A stretch of 64,000 nucleotides of DNA from Bacteroides cutis. GTDB lineage: Bacteria > Bacteroidota > Bacteroidia > Bacteroidales > Bacteroidaceae. This document shows positions 9,701 through 17,331 of this stretch, one piece after another (the stretch's first letter is position 1; each line of letters opens with the position of its first letter). The notes beneath the pieces were generated by a model. That model did no database searches. It was not told the origin of the DNA and was given only the letters and a program-made list of their open reading frames with translations. Made by a program: the position numbers and the translations under genes. The stretch spans positions 1 to 64,000 of the forward strand of contig NZ_OEST01000001.1 of the NCBI RefSeq assembly GCF_900241005.1. Reading direction: 5' to 3'.

Positions 9701-9937
9701 ATGCTTCAAATTACTGACAGCGTTCAGTACATTCTCCAATGGACGGGTCACATTATTCTCAATATCCGAAGCACTTGCTCCTGGATAAGCCGTCATCACC
9801 ATAATCGTATTTGTATCGATATCCGGATACAAATCGATAGGTAATTTGGATAAAGAGAATAGTCCAAATATCACTACTGCAAGAAAGCAGAGCGAGGTCA
9901 TAATCGGTTTCTTAACCGCACCTTCGTATAAACTCAT
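6797..9937 (-). CDS. RND efflux pump, inner-membrane transporter (AcrB/MexB type)
   Basis: The 1046-residue protein has the usual length and layout of hydrophobe/amphiphile RND pumps: a first membrane helix (about residues 12-30, MTSLCFLAVVIFGLF), the PLDLYPDI-like motif PIDLYPDID, a large periplasmic domain, a central helix block, a second periplasmic domain and a last helix block. GMVVDDAIVVLENV near residue 397 holds the twin aspartates of the proton relay. It should form a trimer, take substrates from the periplasm or membrane and pass them through the adaptor and the TolC-like channel encoded upstream. It lies 19 bases after the adaptor gene. Substrates cannot be predicted; no heavy-metal-type methionine or histidine clusters stand out. 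Confidence 0.95.
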   Translation of the reverse strand: MSLYEGAVKKPIMTSLCFLAVVIFGLFSLSKLPIDLYPDIDTNTIMVMTAYPGASASDIENNVTRPLENVLNAVSNLKHITSRSSENMSLITLEFEFGNDIDVLTNDVRDKLDMVSSELPDDVENPIIFKFSTDMIPIVLLSVQANESQSALYKILDDRVVNPLARIPGVGTVSISGAPQREIQVYCDPYKLEAYNLSIETISSIIGAENKNIPGGNFDIGNETYSLRVEGEFDDSRQLDNVVVGTHNGATVYLRDVAKVVDTVEERAQETYNNGVQGAMIVVQKQSGANSVEISKKVQQALPRLQKNLPSDVKLGIIVDTSDNILNTIDSLTETVMYALLFVVIVVFLFLGRWRATLIICITIPLSLIASFIYLAISGNTINIISLSSLSIAIGMVVDDAIVVLENVTTHIERGSDPKQAAVHGTNEVAISVVASTLTMIAVFFPLTMVSGMSGVLFKQLGWMMCAIMFISTVAALSLTPMLCSQLLRLQKTQSRAFKTFFGPIERVLDGLDNWYARMLNWAVRHRKVVLIGCVLFFILSLFCAKTIGTEFFPAQDNARIAVQLELPIGTRKEVAQQLSEKLTNQWLEKYKGVMKICNYTVGQADSDNTWASMQDNGSHIISFNISLVDPGDRDITLEKVCDEMREDLKAYPEFSKAQVILGGSNTGMSAQASADFEVYGYSMAETDSVAAKLKRELFKVKGVSEVNISRSDYQPEYQVDFDREKLALHGLNLSTAATYLRNRINGATASKYREDGDEYDIKVRYAPEFRTSLEAIENILVYNNKGEGVRIKDLGTVVERFAPPTIERKDRERIVTVSAVISGAPLGDVVNAGNDIIDRMEIPSDITIQVAGSFEDQQDSFRDLGTLGILIIILVFIVMAAQFESLTYPFILILSVPFAMSGVLMALFITNTTLSVMSLLGSIMLIGIVVKNGIVLIDYTILCRERGQSVLNAVVTAGKSRLRPVLMTTMTTILGMIPMAISTGQGAEMWSPMAIAVIGGLTVSTILTLIYVPTMYCIFGGVGIKRQRRKMQKQLNVYFKKQKKG

Positions 9938-9956
9938 CTTTTAATTTACAATTAAA

Positions 9957-10991
9957 TTATTTTTCTACTTCTACCTCCATACCGTTAGCCAACTTCGTCT
10001 GTCCAGCAATGACAACTTGTGAATTATCAGACACACCAGAAATCAATTCGTATTCTGTACCCATACGGCGTCCCAGTTCTACTTTATTATAGGAGACCTT
10101 ACCCTCATTATACACGTATACATAACGATCGCCAGAACCAGCCTGCTTCACAATAGCCAAATCGGGTACAACTACATTGTCTTTCGTTCCAAAGTTAAGT
10201 GTAGCACGGGCAAACATACCGGGACGTACACGCTGGTCTTTGTTGGATAATTTTATTTCTACAGGGAAAGTACGAGTATTCGGATCAATAGTAGGATAAA
10301 TTAAGCTGATGATACCTTCAAACGGTTCATCACCATATACATCTAATTTCACGGATACAGAAGAACCTTTCTTTACACGAGTAAAATATGTCTCCGATAC
10401 ATTGATTAGCAGCTTAACCGGAGTGATTTGTTCCACTACCAGAACAGGTTCCCCACCACTATACATATCGCCATTATCATAGTTACGTGCCGTTACCACT
10501 CCATTTATCGGGCTGAGTAAAGATGTATTCTCAAGCAAATTTTTGTAAGCTGTTTCCTTTATATCCAAAGCCATTTTCGCCGCATCCCATTCAGATTTAG
10601 AAGTACCGCCCACTTTATATAATTCATCCATACGTTTAAATTCAATTTTTTGATTGTCTAACTGAAATTTTGTTTGTTTCAGGCTAGCTTCATCCATACT
10701 TACCAGTTTTTGACCTTTAGATACACGATCACCCACTTCTACCAAAATACGATCAATACGTACTGGAGACGAAGGAGCAATATTGTTTCTTACTTCAGCT
10801 TCCACAGTAGCCGTGTACTCTTGAATTTGCTCTACCGGACGGGCTTTCACCTCAGCAAGCTTCACCCGTGGCTTTTCATCCACTTTTTCAGCGGTAGTTT
10901 TATCTTTATCTCCACTACAAGCGCCCAACAGTGCAACTGCAAGCAGGGCAATCAATTGAATATTTTTCTTCATATCATTATACTTTTTCAT
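9957..10991 (-). CDS. RND efflux periplasmic adaptor lipoprotein (AcrA type)
   Basis: This membrane fusion protein has a lipoprotein signal ending LLGAC, with the lipid-carrying cysteine at residue 25 counting from 10991. The order is the usual one: a first beta-barrel/lipoyl half (VEVGDRVSKGQKLVSMD), an alpha-helical hairpin (about residues 105-165), the second lipoyl half (LSPINGVVTARNYDNGDMYSGG), then barrel and membrane-proximal domains. It should bridge the inner-membrane pump and the TolC-like channel. A second ATG at 10973 gives a more typical signal peptide and may be the true start. It begins three bases after the stop of the outer-membrane channel gene. Confidence 0.94.
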   Translation of the reverse strand: MKKYNDMKKNIQLIALLAVALLGACSGDKDKTTAEKVDEKPRVKLAEVKARPVEQIQEYTATVEAEVRNNIAPSSPVRIDRILVEVGDRVSKGQKLVSMDEASLKQTKFQLDNQKIEFKRMDELYKVGGTSKSEWDAAKMALDIKETAYKNLLENTSLLSPINGVVTARNYDNGDMYSGGEPVLVVEQITPVKLLINVSETYFTRVKKGSSVSVKLDVYGDEPFEGIISLIYPTIDPNTRTFPVEIKLSNKDQRVRPGMFARATLNFGTKDNVVVPDLAIVKQAGSGDRYVYVYNEGKVSYNKVELGRRMGTEYELISGVSDNSQVVIAGQTKLANGMEVEVEK

Positions 10992-10993
10992 TT

Positions 10994-12343
10994 CTATTTT
11001 TTGATTACATAATCTCTTCCCAAAACCTGGTCAAGATCGGCCTTAGCCACCAGATAGTCGTAAATAGATTGGTTGTAAGTTAATTCAGCCTCAGTAAGTT
11101 GTACCTGTGACGTATTCAACTCAAGTACTGTTCCCTTACCTACTTCGTAGCGTTTACCAGCAATCTGAACCGCTTTTTCAGCTTGTCTCACATTCTCTTT
11201 ATTACTGGATACTTGCTCAGAACTGGCCGCCATATTATCCTGATAACTTGTAATTTGCATATTCAATTTTCGTTCGGTATCAATACGATTCTGATCCAAC
11301 TGGCGCATCTGGATGCGATTGGACTTCAACTTTGTGAAATTACTTGCTTTATATAAAGGGACACTCAGGCTAAACACCAATGAAGAACTCCCTGCCCAAT
11401 TATAATTGAAAATATTCCAACTATCGTTATTCATAGATTGATACTGATAAGAATAACTCATAGCCAGTGTAGGTATAAAGTTAGTACGCAAAGATTTGAT
11501 ATTCTGCTGAAGAGTCTTCATACTCAACTCCAATTGTTTCATAGTCGTATTATTTATCAAACCTTCGTGTCCTGAGTTTTCCAGCTGATTGGCAAAAACT
11601 ACAGTTTCATAACTTGCCAAACTATCGTCTATTTTAATATCCACATCAACAGTAATACCCATCAAAACTCTTAACTGTAGTTTGGATAAGGTCACTGCAT
11701 TGGCAGCAGATATCACATTAGGCTTTATACTGCGCATTTGTACCTCAGCACTAATCTTATCAAATTCGCTCACTACACCTTGCTGATACTTTGCATTCAC
11801 AATATTAAAATTTTCCTCTGCTAGATTATAACTTTTTTGTAACACTCCGTAAGAGTCTTGTGTCAACATCAACTGATAATAAGCTTTTGTCACTTGATTT
11901 ACCAAATCTTGTTTGGAAGCACGCGATTTTTCAACAGCAAGCTCAAGATCAGTTTTTGTCATCGACATAGCCCGATATACAGCTGGTGCAAAAATCGGTA
12001 AACTGACATTCAATGCTCCACTTGCAGTATTCGATTTATCTTTACCCATTTTGATAGTTTCGTCACCGATACTAAACTGAGGAGCCGTAATTGTATAATT
12101 CATCGTCCCCGAAATACTTGCCTCTGGCAACAAATTCTGCCAGGTTTCTTTATGGCTTACTTTTTTCAAAGCAATCTCCTCCTCCGCTACTTTGATGGTA
12201 GGATTGTCACTCAAGGCAATTTCCAAGGCTCTATCAAGATTCAGGGTTAAAGTGTCTTTTACTTCCTGTGCCTGTACATGGCCACCCACCAATAATATAG
12301 CGGTAACCAATGCCAACCTCTTGCCCACAAAAATTTTCTGCAT
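10994..12343 (-). CDS. TolC-like outer-membrane efflux channel
   Basis: The 449-residue protein has a cleavable signal peptide (about 1-25, ending HVQAQ) and two halves of long amphipathic helices, the mark of outer-membrane efflux proteins. The segments with LDRALEIALSDNPTI near the N-terminus and AEKAVQIAGKRYEVGKGTVLELNTSQ near the C-terminus are typical of the two repeats. As a trimer it forms the exit duct for the pump encoded by the next two genes. Unlike many Pseudomonas homologues, it has no lipobox cysteine. It lies 52 bases downstream of the tetR-type regulator, so all five genes look like one transcript. Confidence 0.94.
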   Translation of the reverse strand: MQKIFVGKRLALVTAILLVGGHVQAQEVKDTLTLNLDRALEIALSDNPTIKVAEEEIALKKVSHKETWQNLLPEASISGTMNYTITAPQFSIGDETIKMGKDKSNTASGALNVSLPIFAPAVYRAMSMTKTDLELAVEKSRASKQDLVNQVTKAYYQLMLTQDSYGVLQKSYNLAEENFNIVNAKYQQGVVSEFDKISAEVQMRSIKPNVISAANAVTLSKLQLRVLMGITVDVDIKIDDSLASYETVVFANQLENSGHEGLINNTTMKQLELSMKTLQQNIKSLRTNFIPTLAMSYSYQYQSMNNDSWNIFNYNWAGSSSLVFSLSVPLYKASNFTKLKSNRIQMRQLDQNRIDTERKLNMQITSYQDNMAASSEQVSSNKENVRQAEKAVQIAGKRYEVGKGTVLELNTSQVQLTEAELTYNQSIYDYLVAKADLDQVLGRDYVIKK

Positions 12344-12395
12344 CTTCTTTTAATAATTAACCGTTTCTCTATTTTTTCTATCTCTCGTTTTCCCG

Positions 12396-13034
12396 TTACT
12401 GTTTTTTGCGATACTCTTGGATAAAGGCTTCCAACTCTTGAGCCCCCTTCTCCGTCGAAATTCCCCGTAAATAAGTAAACATTATGGATTCATAAACTTC
12501 CAGAAAGGAATACCTCTTGCAAATATCTGTATTCATCAGTAAATCAATCTGTTCTCTAACCAGCAAGTTGACAATAGCAAAGTTCACATCAGCACGAAAG
12601 ATACCTTGTTTCACACCGTCTTTAAAAAACTGTATCGTTTCTTCTGAATCCTGATCGCTACGACTTCTTAATAATTCATAAGCTTTAGGATATTTCTTAA
12701 TATCTTCAAAAAATTTTTTGTTCGTAGCATGAAACTTTTCAATACTACGCAGATAGCACTTCAATAAAACTTCCAATACATTCTCAGCAGTGGCCAATAC
12801 TTCCTTAACAAATTCATCCGCCTCTTTCTGCCCTCTCAAAATACACTCTTCCAACAATGTTTCCTTATCTGAGAAAACCTCATAAAGAGTACGTTTAGAA
12901 ATGCCCAATGAATTTGCGATATCATCCATCGTGATACTTTTAATACCATGTATAGTAAATGCCTCAACTGCTGTCTCAATGATCCGCTCTCTAAGTTCCG
13001 GACGGAATACCGGATGCTTTGTGTTTTCGCCCAT
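12396..13034 (-). CDS. TetR/AcrR-family repressor of the efflux operon
   Basis: The 212-residue protein has an N-terminal helix-turn-helix (about residues 15-62) containing ITMDDIANSLGISKRTLYEVF, the TetR signature, followed by an all-helical ligand-binding and dimerisation domain. It is the first gene of the operon it probably controls, and its own promoter is covered by a 38-bp near-palindrome (13097-13134) suited to a TetR dimer or pair of dimers. The expected behaviour is autorepression relieved by a pump substrate. The ligand is unknown. The start ATG gives the normal short leader before the first helix. Confidence 0.93.
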   Translation of the reverse strand: MGENTKHPVFRPELRERIIETAVEAFTIHGIKSITMDDIANSLGISKRTLYEVFSDKETLLEECILRGQKEADEFVKEVLATAENVLEVLLKCYLRSIEKFHATNKKFFEDIKKYPKAYELLRSRSDQDSEETIQFFKDGVKQGIFRADVNFAIVNLLVREQIDLLMNTDICKRYSFLEVYESIMFTYLRGISTEKGAQELEAFIQEYRKKQ

Positions 13035-13089
13035 CTTCTTCCTTTCTTAGTTTAAAACTCTTTTTATTCATTATCAGAATAAAACGGAG

Positions 13090-13119
13090 CAAATATAGAA
13101 AGAAAACTAAATTACTCAA
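13090..13119 (-). promoter_or_regulatory. Promoter of the tetR-efflux operon
   Basis: On the minus strand a TTGA element (13119-13116) is followed after 18 bases by a perfect TATATTTG -7 box (13097-13090). The transcript would start near 13083, about 49 bases before the tetR ATG. The spacer is occupied by the palindromic operator candidate. Confidence 0.6.
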
Positions 13120-13134
13120 TTAAGTTTTCTTTCT
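13097..13134. promoter_or_regulatory. Candidate TetR operator over the promoter
   Basis: The arms AGAAAGAAAACT-a-AATT and AATT-a-AGTTTTCTTTCT surround the centre ACTC, giving 32 of 38 positions in symmetric pairs. The site overlaps the whole spacer between the -33 and -7 elements, so a bound repressor would block RNA polymerase. It lies immediately upstream of the tetR-type gene. Binding by that protein is inferred. Confidence 0.6.
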
Positions 13135-13220
13135 TTTGTTAAACGATTAATAAATATTATATTTATAGCAGATTTATTGGGAAGATACCGATTGAAACTA
13201 AAAGTCAAGTATGCAACAAT

Positions 13221-13261
13221 AAAACAGCGGAACATTCAACAAAGAAATGTTCCGCTGTTTT
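13221..13261 (-). terminator. Terminator after the BACON/beta-helix gene
   Basis: A perfect 16-base inverted repeat (13221-13236 and 13246-13261) around a 9-base loop has a GC core (CAGCGGAACATT) and A/T ends, so it has a T-run in both directions. It lies 18 bases beyond the stop of the minus-strand gene and just upstream of the tetR promoter, insulating the two units. Confidence 0.85.
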
Positions 13262-13278
13262 TTATATTTGTTAAAAAA

Positions 13279-15444
13279 TTAGTTACCTTGCAAATGATAT
13301 AATCGGCCATTCTTGATACGTAAATCTAACTGCGCTTCAAAAAGTGATACAGGAGATACAGTCTTACCTTGTTCGATCCATTCGCCATTCGGACGGTCGG
13401 CATTATTATGTGTACCACTACTTTTTGTACCTTTACTTCCAATACTATAATTCTTGGCAGAAACCCAAGGAGACTGAACACAAATCCTCTTGGCCGTACA
13501 GTTCCATAGGTACTGGTTGGCACCAGCCCATCCGTGCCCTGTACCCCAATTTCCACGATCTTGTACCAGGATGTCACCATCACTGTCAATATTGTCATAA
13601 AGTGTTCCTACATTCCAGCGCTGATGAGGACCAGCATCAGCATGTGAATTACGTATCTTTACATTCACAAATACATTAGGTCCTACTCCTTTTGAACCTG
13701 TCACACAATCGTGACGACCATGAGACGTCTCACAATCACGTACCAGACAAGCTGAAGCATCAGCTATTAAGAAAGAGTAAAGTCGTCCACCTTCACGTTT
13801 TGCCACACCGTCAAGACACTTACAGTCTTTTACTGTAATAAAAAGAGATTTACTTCTTATTTCCGCCAACCCATATGCAAAATAACGTGAAGTCACATTA
13901 CGTATCCAACTATGTTCAGCCTTGGTTATATCAATAGCTGTCCAACTATGATTTTCATCGTTATAATAACCGCTACCGTCCTTCTTTGTTTCATCAAACT
14001 CACTGACAATCTGCATATTCTCTATTCCACAATGACTAATTCGCCCCAAGAAGCTTGACTTGTATATTGCACCACCGCCATATTTAGTCTCCATAGCCAT
14101 CAAAATAGGATTATCAAGATGAAGAGTGTCTCCGATAATCTGAGTAACTACACGTTCATAATCAAGGTTATAACCCGAAGCCGTCCAGTTGACTCCCGCT
14201 GTATCACCAGGTTTATATATCTGATCCATCTTCAAATCATGAATCCAATTATCAGTCCCCGGACGAAACACCGTAACATGATCACCCTCATGAAAATCCG
14301 ATGCATTATTTACAGTCACCCAAAAACGCCCTACGGGCACATAGTCATCTTTGATATTATATGTAGAAGGTTTAGAAGGAGTTAAGTTACCTTCACCGGC
14401 AATCTTTATGAGTCTATGATGGGCAGACTCTCCACCTTTCACACCGGCTGCAATCAATTTTGTACCATTATCACCTTGCCCCTCACCACGAAGCACTATA
14501 CCATCAGTATTTATATGCAACTCATTCTGTATTTTGTAAGTTCCGCTCTTTAACAGAATAGCGCCACGAACTTTTCCGTTCAATGGCATAGTTGCCACTT
14601 CGTCAATTGCCTGTTGTATCATTGTAGTAGCATCCTCATCTTCTCCTGGAGAAGTCAGTATCTTTCTCACGGGGACATCAGGTATATCAAGTTCACTACC
14701 CATATAACCTACATGGCTGAAATCTGGTAAAGTAGTACCATAAACATCCTCCAATAATGCAATATCGAAGTTGGTTTCAACTTGCGGATAAATGACAGAA
14801 GGGGAAGAGAAATCCTGCGAAACAGTAATTTCTTCATTCAGTCCAGCAGCTATAACACGAAGCATAGCCACGCGCCTGCGAGTTGTAAGGTTAGTATTCA
14901 CAGTTACTAAAAGTATATTATCCGTCCCCTCCTTGACCTCGCAAGTTACCCAATCAGTCATAGAAGTAATCACTTCAGCCCGCCACTCCACATTAGTGGT
15001 CACTTTTATTTCTTGTACACTACTTGCCGCTTTAAATGACAAAGCCTTGGCAGACACTTCAAGTTCCGGCTCCACACTTTCTTGTTCCACCTCCAACTCT
15101 GCTTTCTGGGTACCACAGGAAATAACAATTTTGGCCAAACGCTTTTTACCTGTATCATTCGTTTTTACTGTTATTTTGGCCACAGTGCCCATATTTTCAC
15201 AGCTACACCAATCGGAGCCGGTAGTCACCTTACAAGTCCAGCTCTCAGAAGAAGTTACACCCACCTCCTGCGACGAAGTTGTTGGAGTAAAAAATAATTT
15301 TGCCTCACTCAATTGTAAAGAAATACCCTCTTTACTGTCATCAGAACAGGCAAATAATGCCACAGATATAAAAAACGCCAACACATACTCCAAAAGGAAA
15401 AAGCCTATATTCCAACGTCTTATCTTTGGTAGAATATTATTCAT
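13279..15444 (-). CDS. BACON-domain lipoprotein with a right-handed beta-helix
   Basis: This protein of about 721 residues has a lipoprotein signal ending LFAC (cysteine 33). Two BACON domains follow (about 42-123 and 127-210), each with the ESWTCKV.../VEWRAEV... core and a closing V-x-Q. A parallel beta-helix region (about 240-690) contains ILLKSGTYKIQNELHI, GIVLRGEG and a histidine- and aspartate-rich block (GRHDCVTGS, then AGPHQRWNVG and GTGHGWAGANQ). The helix resembles pectate-lyase-like carbohydrate-active enzymes; I cannot name a family or substrate. BACON domains usually hold such enzymes away from the cell surface. I chose the ATG at 15444 over a TTG at 15453. A strong terminator separates it from the utilisation operon upstream, so expression may be partly independent. 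Confidence 0.8.
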   Translation of the reverse strand: MNNILPKIRRWNIGFFLLEYVLAFFISVALFACSDDSKEGISLQLSEAKLFFTPTTSSQEVGVTSSESWTCKVTTGSDWCSCENMGTVAKITVKTNDTGKKRLAKIVISCGTQKAELEVEQESVEPELEVSAKALSFKAASSVQEIKVTTNVEWRAEVITSMTDWVTCEVKEGTDNILLVTVNTNLTTRRRVAMLRVIAAGLNEEITVSQDFSSPSVIYPQVETNFDIALLEDVYGTTLPDFSHVGYMGSELDIPDVPVRKILTSPGEDEDATTMIQQAIDEVATMPLNGKVRGAILLKSGTYKIQNELHINTDGIVLRGEGQGDNGTKLIAAGVKGGESAHHRLIKIAGEGNLTPSKPSTYNIKDDYVPVGRFWVTVNNASDFHEGDHVTVFRPGTDNWIHDLKMDQIYKPGDTAGVNWTASGYNLDYERVVTQIIGDTLHLDNPILMAMETKYGGGAIYKSSFLGRISHCGIENMQIVSEFDETKKDGSGYYNDENHSWTAIDITKAEHSWIRNVTSRYFAYGLAEIRSKSLFITVKDCKCLDGVAKREGGRLYSFLIADASACLVRDCETSHGRHDCVTGSKGVGPNVFVNVKIRNSHADAGPHQRWNVGTLYDNIDSDGDILVQDRGNWGTGHGWAGANQYLWNCTAKRICVQSPWVSAKNYSIGSKGTKSSGTHNNADRPNGEWIEQGKTVSPVSLFEAQLDLRIKNGRLYHLQGN

Positions 15445-15509
15445 AAGTAACAATATTTATTAATTGTAATTCAGGAATTTACCCCTAAGTCACCTGTTTA
15501 AAAATAAAA

Positions 15510-15551
15510 AGAGGATGTACCAAAACCGGAAAACCATTCAGTACATCCTCT
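15510..15551 (-). terminator. Terminator after the GH10-fold gene
   Basis: AGAGGATGTAC (15510-15520) and GTACATCCTCT (15541-15551) are perfect 11-base arms around a 20-base loop. On the minus strand they are followed by TTTTTATTTT. It lies 19 bases after the GH10-fold stop codon and should end most transcripts of the six-gene operon. Confidence 0.85.
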
Positions 15552-15569
15552 AATAATCAACAGAAAAGA

Positions 15570-17324
15570 TTAACGACCACTAATGGTTTTCAATCCTTCA
15601 GCAAATCCCGCATAAGCAGGTTTACGAATATAATCATCAGACCATAGACCATTGGGAACATTGTTACTGTCAGCTATCGTCCATTGAGTGATACCTCCCT
15701 GCTGCGCAGCAGGAATCAATTCTGCATAAGCAGAAAGAACAAACGTATAGAAATCAGCCATTTTCTGTTCTTGTTCAAACGTCAAATCAATAGTTGATAT
15801 TTCCATTCCCGATTCATTTATAATATTCATATCGAGTCCAGAAATACGTATCAGTTTTCCGGTAGCAGCCAGTTGAATAAATGCCTTTTTAATATTTTCT
15901 TCTTGTTTACTCTGCTCAGTCTCATCGGTAATAAATGACAGGTGCATAGTTGTGGCTATACCGTCAATTACTGTTTTCCCATCATTTTCCCACTGTCCTA
16001 TCCAATGAACCAAACTTTTCAACTTATCAATATCAGTTATCAAATTCGTTTCGTTCACATAAAGTTTCAAGTCCGCAGAACTATACTTACGAGCCAGTTC
16101 CACTACCAGACGCGGATAATTTTCGCCCAGGTAATCTCCCCAGTAGAAATATGTTTCCGCATCACCATTGGATGCCGAGCAAAGGTCATAATACCCGTCA
16201 CCGTTTGCATCTACCGTTGCCAACGGCTCATCCAGTACATTCCAGTTTGTAACCGTTCCACCACAAGCTTCCATCATTCCGTTCAACCAGTTGTCCATCG
16301 CCCAAGTCAGTGTATCAGCCTTCTCTTCGGGAGTCTGAGGTATTCCGGTAGGAATTTCGTAGTAAACAGAAAGATCATCGAACCAAATAGTTCCCCCAAC
16401 AGTACCAACATTCAGATAAAAACGATAGATATTACCAGATACGCTTGGACAAGATACTGTAATTTGTTTCCATTCTGTAGTAACGTCAATAGAGGGAAAC
16501 TTACCGATGGCAGCAGAACTACCTTTCGCTCTGAATTCTGAAGTAATGGAACATTTACGACTAGCCTTTACTCTCATGGTAAGATAATAAGTAGTATTCT
16601 CCACCGCTGCAATTTCCGGAGAGAACTCAACCACGGTCTGGCCTTTAGAAGCTGCATAACCGCTACCTACTTCAATCTTATAACCTTTGGAAGCATTGTA
16701 TCCTTCACCAGACACAACTTTCCAATAATTTCCATGATTTTTTATCGCATCCCCCCAAGCACTCCATTTACCACCTTGTACCGTAAGTCCATTTTCAAAG
16801 TCAGTATTCACCAGATATACTTTCTTCATTCCCGAAGCACGAGATCTGATAGCATTTTCTTCAGGTAACGGTTTGTCTGCCAACAAACCATTCAAATAAT
16901 CATTATTCTGTTTCTTATGACTGCAAAGAGCACCTCCATAAACAAATGTATTGGTTTTCTGTGCCGCAGCCAACAGTTTCTTCACGTTTTGGAAGTCTAT
17001 ATTACCATTGCTTTGTACACAAGCTGAGTACCACATCGCATCTTTGGGAGTTATTTCATTGAAGTTAGAACTCACCAGACTATAATTCTGCCCTCCATTA
17101 ATAAAATCTGCAGCATTAACGGCAGCTCCTAACTTGAAAGTCTGATTTGCGCTACCTTCCATATAAACATTCAAAGTAGAGTATTCGTTGAGATATTCGT
17201 ATTTCGCTATATCCTCCGGTTTTTCCACTTTGAAATCGGCAAGGTTATTCTCCGCGCAAGCGGTTAACATCGCAAGTGCAGAAATTGTGAATAAAATAGA
17301 TTTATAATTTTTCATATCTTTCAC
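15570..17324 (-). CDS. GH10-fold lipoprotein with internal CBM-like insert, probably non-catalytic
   Basis: The 584-residue lipoprotein (LTAC, cysteine 23) has a GH10 xylanase fold split by a carbohydrate-binding-like beta-sandwich (about 168-330, ending TIWFDDLSVYYE). That is the arrangement of Bacteroidetes Xyn10 enzymes at the end of xylan loci. The catalytic residues are largely lost. The nucleophile block, normally (T/S)ELD, reads SGLD (Gly496, codon 15839-15837). The acid/base NE is DE (Asp365-Glu366). The conserved GHTLxWH is GGALCSH (130-136). The ENxMK motif is KDAMW (94-98). The QxH pair is TMH. The fold-defining QWTIAD stretch is kept. The protein probably binds glycan at the surface instead of cutting it. 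Family comparisons are from memory. It lies seven bases after the SusE-position gene. Confidence 0.85.
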   Translation of the reverse strand: MKDMKNYKSILFTISALAMLTACAENNLADFKVEKPEDIAKYEYLNEYSTLNVYMEGSANQTFKLGAAVNAADFINGGQNYSLVSSNFNEITPKDAMWYSACVQSNGNIDFQNVKKLLAAAQKTNTFVYGGALCSHKKQNNDYLNGLLADKPLPEENAIRSRASGMKKVYLVNTDFENGLTVQGGKWSAWGDAIKNHGNYWKVVSGEGYNASKGYKIEVGSGYAASKGQTVVEFSPEIAAVENTTYYLTMRVKASRKCSITSEFRAKGSSAAIGKFPSIDVTTEWKQITVSCPSVSGNIYRFYLNVGTVGGTIWFDDLSVYYEIPTGIPQTPEEKADTLTWAMDNWLNGMMEACGGTVTNWNVLDEPLATVDANGDGYYDLCSASNGDAETYFYWGDYLGENYPRLVVELARKYSSADLKLYVNETNLITDIDKLKSLVHWIGQWENDGKTVIDGIATTMHLSFITDETEQSKQEENIKKAFIQLAATGKLIRISGLDMNIINESGMEISTIDLTFEQEQKMADFYTFVLSAYAELIPAAQQGGITQWTIADSNNVPNGLWSDDYIRKPAYAGFAEGLKTISGR

Positions 17325-17331
17325 TGTTGAA

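Noticed and set aside
13221..13261. Operator for the tetR-type regulator
   Set aside because: The GC-rich stem with A/T ends and its position after a stop codon mark it as a terminator; it is outside the promoter.
14792..15463. 223-codon plus-strand frame
   Set aside because: Antisense shadow of the BACON-domain gene; the serine-rich composition is what an antisense frame would give.
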